From Chitinibacter tainanensis DSM 15459 (GTDB taxonomy: Bacteria > Pseudomonadota > Gammaproteobacteria > Burkholderiales > Chitinibacteraceae), in contig NZ_KE386951.1 of the NCBI RefSeq assembly GCF_000429785.1, positions 114,209 to 178,208 of the forward strand: 64,000 nucleotides of DNA. The letters run 5' to 3'. How positions within the stretch are numbered: the first letter of the stretch is position 1; each line of letters begins with the position of its first letter. This document shows, piece by piece, positions 60,460 to 64,000 of this stretch. Made by a program: the position numbers and the translations under genes. The notes beneath the pieces are model-generated. The model was not told where the DNA came from. It saw only the letters and a program-made list of their open reading frames with translations, and ran no database searches.

Positions 60460-61172
60460 TCTCGCGCCTCCGCCGTGGCTGGCTGATCCCGCCGCGCCAA
60501 GAGCGCCGCCACGGCCGCAATCAGGCACCCCAGCGCCAGCAAACTCGCACCGAGCCACAACCAGGGCGTACGCCCAGCCGGTACGGCGGGGCTGGCTGCG
60601 CTACTGGCCGCGAGCTTGGGCAAATCCACCACCTTCGCCCCGGTGGGCAGCGCCTCCACCGCAGTCAGGCTCACCGCATCAAACCAGGCCTCGCCCTGAT
60701 TTTCATTGCCAAAATGCCCCAGCCCCAGCGATACCGTCACCGCGCTGGCGTCATTACTGCGGATATACAGCTCGCGTGGATACCAGCGATCGGCTGCGCG
60801 TACGGTTTCGCTCGCTTCGTAAACCCCATCAACCCCCAGCACCGCGGCCAGTTTGTCCGCATTCGCGCCTTGCGCTTTCAGTTGGGCACTAAAACGATAG
60901 AGGCGATTGGGCTCGATGGCGATGGTTTTGGTCAGGCGCGCATGATTGGGCTGGCTACTGATCAGATGCAGCACCTGCTGGCCATCGGCCGCAGCCTGCT
61001 TACTGATCTCGGCACGGGAAATCTCGGGCTTCCAGGCCGACCATTGCCAGTCGCTGGGTAAATTCGGGCTTTGCTCGAAAGATTCTTGCCACAGTGGCGC
61101 CGGCTCGGCCGCCAGCGCAGTTGAGCCCACGGCCAGCCATAGCAGACCAAGGGCGGATAGACGACCCCACAT
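60456..61172 (-). CDS. Membrane-anchored jelly-roll (carbohydrate-binding-like) protein
   Basis: 238 residues. Signal peptide ([14 protein letters not shown]), a jelly-roll beta domain (about 22-170: [31 protein letters not shown]), an Ala/Pro linker with TGAKVVDLP, and one C-terminal membrane helix ([22 protein letters not shown]). The module is similar in order and in closing motifs (WFDxxS, then GAKV) to the N-terminal module of the giant glycosyltransferase at 41946-45788, suggesting a shared glycan target. GGAGTGAAT precedes the ATG at 61172; a GTG 6 bp upstream is an alternative. Confidence 0.75.
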   Translation of the reverse strand: MWGRLSALGLLWLAVGSTALAAEPAPLWQESFEQSPNLPSDWQWSAWKPEISRAEISKQAAADGQQVLHLISSQPNHARLTKTIAIEPNRLYRFSAQLKAQGANADKLAAVLGVDGVYEASETVRAADRWYPRELYIRSNDASAVTVSLGLGHFGNENQGEAWFDAVSLTAVEALPTGAKVVDLPKLAASSAASPAVPAGRTPWLWLGASLLALGCLIAAVAALLARRDQPATAEARE

Positions 61173-61262
61173 ATTCACTCCATCTTTTGTTTTTGTTTAT
61201 CAGTGAAAATGTACCAAAGCCGTCAGCGCTGCGCATCTGCCAGCGCCAAGGTGTGCATCGGG

Positions 61263-61268
61263 TATAAT
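61263..61268 (+). promoter_or_regulatory. Perfect -10 box directly before the YkgJ-like start
   Basis: TATAAT ending 6 bp before the ATG at 61275. Transcription from it would begin about at the A of the ATG. There is no recognisable -35 element at the expected distance. Confidence 0.45.
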
Positions 61269-61274
61269 CGGCGC

Positions 61275-61532
61275 ATGCAATGTCGATCACACTGTGGTGC
61301 CTGCTGTACCGCACCCTCGATTACCAGCCCGATTCCCGGCATGCCCAATGGCAAGCCCGCCGGCGTGCCCTGCGTGCAGCTGGATGAGGCGCTGCGCTGC
61401 CGGATTTTCGGCCACCCCGATCGCCCGGCCGTGTGCGCCGGGTTACAGCCCCAGCTGGAAATGTGCGGCCTGGATCGCGGCCAAGCCATGCTGTGGCTCA
61501 CCGAATTAGAGCAGGCCACGCGCCCGCACTAA
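61275..61532 (+). CDS. YkgJ-like cysteine-cluster protein
   Basis: 85 residues with the UPF0153/YkgJ cysteine pattern: CRSHCGACC at the N-terminus, [10 protein letters not shown] in the middle, VCAGL and a final MCG. The spaced Cys residues suggest a bound Zn or Fe-S cluster. Function unknown. A perfect TATAAT lies at 61263-61268, only 6 bp before the ATG, and there is no ribosome-binding site, so the mRNA may be leaderless. No clear -35 was found. Confidence 0.82.
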   Translation: MQCRSHCGACCTAPSITSPIPGMPNGKPAGVPCVQLDEALRCRIFGHPDRPAVCAGLQPQLEMCGLDRGQAMLWLTELEQATRPH

Positions 61533-61558
61533 CCCTATTCTTTGCAGAGGTCCTCGCC

Positions 61559-63562
61559 ATGGAAGTTTTGCTGCGGCAGATGCAACACAGCCAGAATGAC
61601 CAGGATTCACTCTCGGTCTTAACTCAATTGGTGGCGGCCTTGCGCCCCGCCAAAAGCCACGATCACGTCGCGGCCATTAATAATATTCGCGCCCTGTGTT
61701 ACCTATTAGAGCAACACCCCGACTATCGCGCTTGGCTGCGCAAAGCGCTGTTTGCGCTGCTGGATAACACCCGCCAGGTCGATCTCTATACCGAAACCGG
61801 TATTTTGCTGAATGAAAGCATGGTCACCGCGGTAAAACGCCGGATCGGGGCCAAACTCTTACCCCCGATCAGCAACCCTGAGCACTTTAGTGATTTGCTG
61901 GGGCAGATTTTCCATCGCCGCGATGATTATCAATGGCTAGACGCGATTCCCGACGAAGTCTGGCATGAGCTGGGCCGCGCCGCGCATATGGAAGAACTCG
62001 GCCCCGGGGAGCTACCACCCCATATTCGCCTGCAGCAGCTCGAGGCCATTCAGGTGCTGTCTTGCCGGATCTCGGCCATCGGGCTAGAGCCGGAAATCAT
62101 CCGCAACCACCCTGAAGTCGAGCGCTTTGAATCGCCGTTTGTGCGCCTTAATGCCGAAATCCTCGCCTATATCGAGAAATACCGCCACGATCTCACCGCC
62201 CGCCGGGTGCCGGATGAAGATCATCGGCATTTACTGGTGCTGCTGAGCCAATGCGAAACCATCATGGGCAAGGTCTGGCGCTATGCCTCGAAAAACGGGG
62301 TGTCGGTCAGCCTGACTTACCATCTCTTGCGTCTGAAGCAGCACATCGATCGCTTAAAATTACTGTTTGAGCTGGTCGACCCCACCGCGCCGCACGGCCC
62401 GCCGCTGATCCGGCTGTTTAAAGAGCTGGTCAAGGCCGAAAACCGCAAAACCAGCGTCACCGATGTGATGCGCGAAAACACCGAATTGCTGGCGCTGCAA
62501 ATCACCGAGCACGCCAGCCACACGGGCGAGCACTACACCACCGATTCGCGTGGCGAGTGGATGGGGATGTTCCGCTCGGCCGCCGGGGCCGGGGTGGTGG
62601 TGGGCTTTATGGCGCTGATCAAAATCCTGATCGCCAAAGCGCATTTACCGCTGCTGCTGGAAGCCTTTGCCTTCAGTATGAATTACGCGCTGGGCTTTAT
62701 GCTGGTGCATCTGCTGCATTGCACGATTGCCACCAAGCAGCCGGCCATGACCGCCGCCAGTATCGCCGCGGCGCTGCCGCCGCCGGGCAGTAAAAAACTG
62801 GAGGGCTATAGCAATCTGGTTGAGCTGATCGTGAAAGTGATCCGCACCCAGCTGATTGCCATTTTGGGCAATGTGGCGCTGGCCATGCCGGTGGCGCTGG
62901 CGATTGCCTGGTTCTGGTGGCAACAAACCGGCGTGCATGTGGTCGGGCTGGAAAAAGCCGATCACCTACTGAACGATCTGAAACCGCTCACCGGGCTGGG
63001 GGTGCCGCATGCGGCCATTGCGGGCGTTTGTTTGTTCCTGGCGGGGCTGATTTCCGGTTATTACGACAATAAAGCCCTGTATAACCGCATCCCCGAGCGG
63101 ATTGCCGCGCTGCCGCTCCTGAATAAACTCTTCGGTGAGCGCCGCAGTCAGCAGTTTGGCCGCTATATCGAACACAATCTCGGGGCGCTGGCGGGTAATT
63201 TCTACTTTGGCTGCATGCTGGGCTGCATTGGTACGGTGGGCATTTTGCTGGGCCTACCGATTGATATTCGTCATATCACTTTCTCGGCCGCTAATGTTTC
63301 ATACGCCTTAGCCGCCAATGATTTTGTGCTGCCCTGGTGGACTTTGGGCTGGGCCATGCTGGGCGTGGCCTTGATTGGCGCCACCAATCTAATCACCAGC
63401 TTCGTGCTGGCGCTGTGGGTGGCGCTGCGTTCACGCAAACGCCGGCTGGGCGAATTGCGCCCGGTGGTCGGCCTGATCTGGCGCCGTTTCTGGCATAAAC
63501 CGATTGATTTTCTGATTGCCCCCAAAGTGGTGGCCGAGCCTAAAGATGAACCCAAACCCTAA
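61559..63562 (+). CDS. Gcr-type 'site-specific recombinase' membrane protein
   Basis: 667 residues. The N-terminal 340 residues are soluble and helical (LLRQMQHSQNDQDSL, RALCYLLEQHPDYRAWLRKAL, TLTETGILLNES-like); the C-terminal half has about seven membrane helices (first at about 350-372). It matches the SpecificRecomb/Gcr family found in Neisseriales and Burkholderiales. The name 'recombinase' comes from early gonococcal work, but the sequence has no catalytic Ser/Tyr recombinase motif and looks like a membrane protein. AGAGG lies 9 bp before the start. The stop overlaps the next gene by 17 bases. Confidence 0.88.
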   Translation: MEVLLRQMQHSQNDQDSLSVLTQLVAALRPAKSHDHVAAINNIRALCYLLEQHPDYRAWLRKALFALLDNTRQVDLYTETGILLNESMVTAVKRRIGAKLLPPISNPEHFSDLLGQIFHRRDDYQWLDAIPDEVWHELGRAAHMEELGPGELPPHIRLQQLEAIQVLSCRISAIGLEPEIIRNHPEVERFESPFVRLNAEILAYIEKYRHDLTARRVPDEDHRHLLVLLSQCETIMGKVWRYASKNGVSVSLTYHLLRLKQHIDRLKLLFELVDPTAPHGPPLIRLFKELVKAENRKTSVTDVMRENTELLALQITEHASHTGEHYTTDSRGEWMGMFRSAAGAGVVVGFMALIKILIAKAHLPLLLEAFAFSMNYALGFMLVHLLHCTIATKQPAMTAASIAAALPPPGSKKLEGYSNLVELIVKVIRTQLIAILGNVALAMPVALAIAWFWWQQTGVHVVGLEKADHLLNDLKPLTGLGVPHAAIAGVCLFLAGLISGYYDNKALYNRIPERIAALPLLNKLFGERRSQQFGRYIEHNLGALAGNFYFGCMLGCIGTVGILLGLPIDIRHITFSAANVSYALAANDFVLPWWTLGWAMLGVALIGATNLITSFVLALWVALRSRKRRLGELRPVVGLIWRRFWHKPIDFLIAPKVVAEPKDEPKP

Positions 63563-64000
63563 TCAGCACAGCACCGTGTTTCAAACGGTCGCTGATGCGC
63601 TGGCTGGCTCCGGCTGGCTGGTGATCCCCGATTTTCTTAGCCGCCCGCAGGTAGACGAGCTCCGTCAGCTGGCGCAAACGCGGCAGGCCGAGTTTAGCCG
63701 CGCCGGGGTGGGCCGCGCGGGCGGCTTTGGGATTCGTGATGATATTCGTGGCGATTCGGTGCTGTGGGTCGATGAGCACGATCCGGCCATGCAAGCAGCC
63801 AACGCGCGGATGGCCGAGCTGCAGCAAAGCCTCAACCGCGAGCTGTATCTGGGCCTTGCCGAGCTGGAATGGCATTTTGCCAGCTACCCGGCCGGCGCGT
63901 TTTACCAGCGCCATCTGGATCAGCATCGTGAGCAAGACACCCGGGTAGTCACCGTGGTGCAATACCTCAACGCCGCTGATTGGCAAGCCGAAGATGGCGG
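63546..64000 (+). CDS. 2OG-Fe(II) oxygenase (prolyl 4-hydroxylase-like), 3'-truncated
   Basis: First 151 residues of a non-heme iron oxygenase. The iron-binding HxD is visible (FYQRHLDQH, near residue 121), followed by the strand VVTVVQYLN; the second His and the 2-oxoglutarate Arg lie beyond the window. The N-terminal part (GWLVIPDFLSRPQVDELRQLA) is typical of small bacterial hydroxylases that modify proteins. It starts inside the last codons of the Gcr gene (17-base overlap), so the two are coupled. Substrate unknown. Confidence 0.85.
   Translation, partial: MNPNPNQHSTVFQTVADALAGSGWLVIPDFLSRPQVDELRQLAQTRQAEFSRAGVGRAGGFGIRDDIRGDSVLWVDEHDPAMQAANARMAELQQSLNRELYLGLAELEWHFASYPAGAFYQRHLDQHREQDTRVVTVVQYLNAADWQAEDG

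Noticed and set aside
61260-61308. GGGTAT before the YkgJ-like gene as a palindrome copy
   Set aside because: No matching end at 49 bp; the GGTATAAT is better explained as a -10 promoter box.
61559-63562. DNA recombinase/phase-variation system inferred from the Gcr family name
   Set aside because: No catalytic Ser or Tyr recombinase motif, no inverted repeats around the gene, and many membrane helices.

Overview
The window reads as an ordinary chromosomal segment of a betaproteobacterium. Neisseriales, and probably the chitin-degrading family Chitinibacteraceae, is the best guess. The reasons are a secreted GH18 chitinase with two chitin-binding modules, a Neisseria/Burkholderia-type porin, a Gcr-type 'site-specific recombinase' membrane protein and betaproteobacterial housekeeping genes (fabI, ygfZ, murJ, rpsT). 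This placement is inference from gene content. There is no rRNA, phage, insertion sequence or CRISPR array. The first gene is cut at its 5' end and the last at its 3' end.

Layout. 1-4267: a CUT1 sugar ABC transporter (binding protein, two permeases, ATPase), followed by a soluble TPR-GAF histidine kinase (4333-6756). 6790-11701 (minus): a metal-uptake operon of a DUF2946-like protein, TonB-dependent receptor, PepSY membrane protein and its own TonB. 11858-15617: a SulP transporter and the modular chitinase. 15666-17099: a divergent PACE efflux pump and LysR regulator. 17196-19619 (minus): a secreted putative barrel enzyme and a Ser/Thr kinase. 19793-28534: nadE, an EAL-CBS-GGDEF protein, a response regulator with a decayed GGDEF, rpsT, murJ and an aromatic/aspartate aminotransferase. 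28620-33895: a large HD-GYP receptor, a coiled-coil membrane protein, two identical tRNA-Asn genes and an AsmA-like protein. 33987-41837: ygfZ, fabI, a YafJ-type amidotransferase, polyphosphate:AMP phosphotransferase in tandem with a second HD-GYP protein, and a YidB-like protein. 41946-50903: a glycan cluster with a giant two-headed GT-C/PMT protein, a polyprenyl-phosphate glycosyltransferase, a PIG-V-like enzyme, GtrA and another GT-C-like protein. 51705-57500 (minus): an opp peptide transporter (oppABCDF order). 57686-64000: porin, acyltransferase with a binding-module partner, YkgJ-like protein, Gcr and a 2OG-Fe(II) oxygenase.

How the genes work together. Several genes suit a polymer-degrading surface dweller: a secreted chitinase, sugar and peptide importers, a porin, and four cyclic-di-GMP proteins (one EAL/GGDEF, one degenerate GGDEF, two HD-GYP) that could set attached versus motile life. 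The 41946-50903 cluster and the 59227-61172 pair share a related extracytoplasmic binding module and probably both modify a surface glycan or glycoprotein.

Main discovery. At least eleven copies of an intergenic quasi-palindrome of exactly 49 bp are scattered across the window. The ends are conserved (GGGTAT...ATACCC) and the interior differs from copy to copy but stays self-complementary. Two further degenerate candidates are listed. Several copies run into the 3' ends of coding regions, and about half carry an extra outward ATACCC/GGGTAT box 4-5 bp outside one end. I do not recognise this as a named repeat family.
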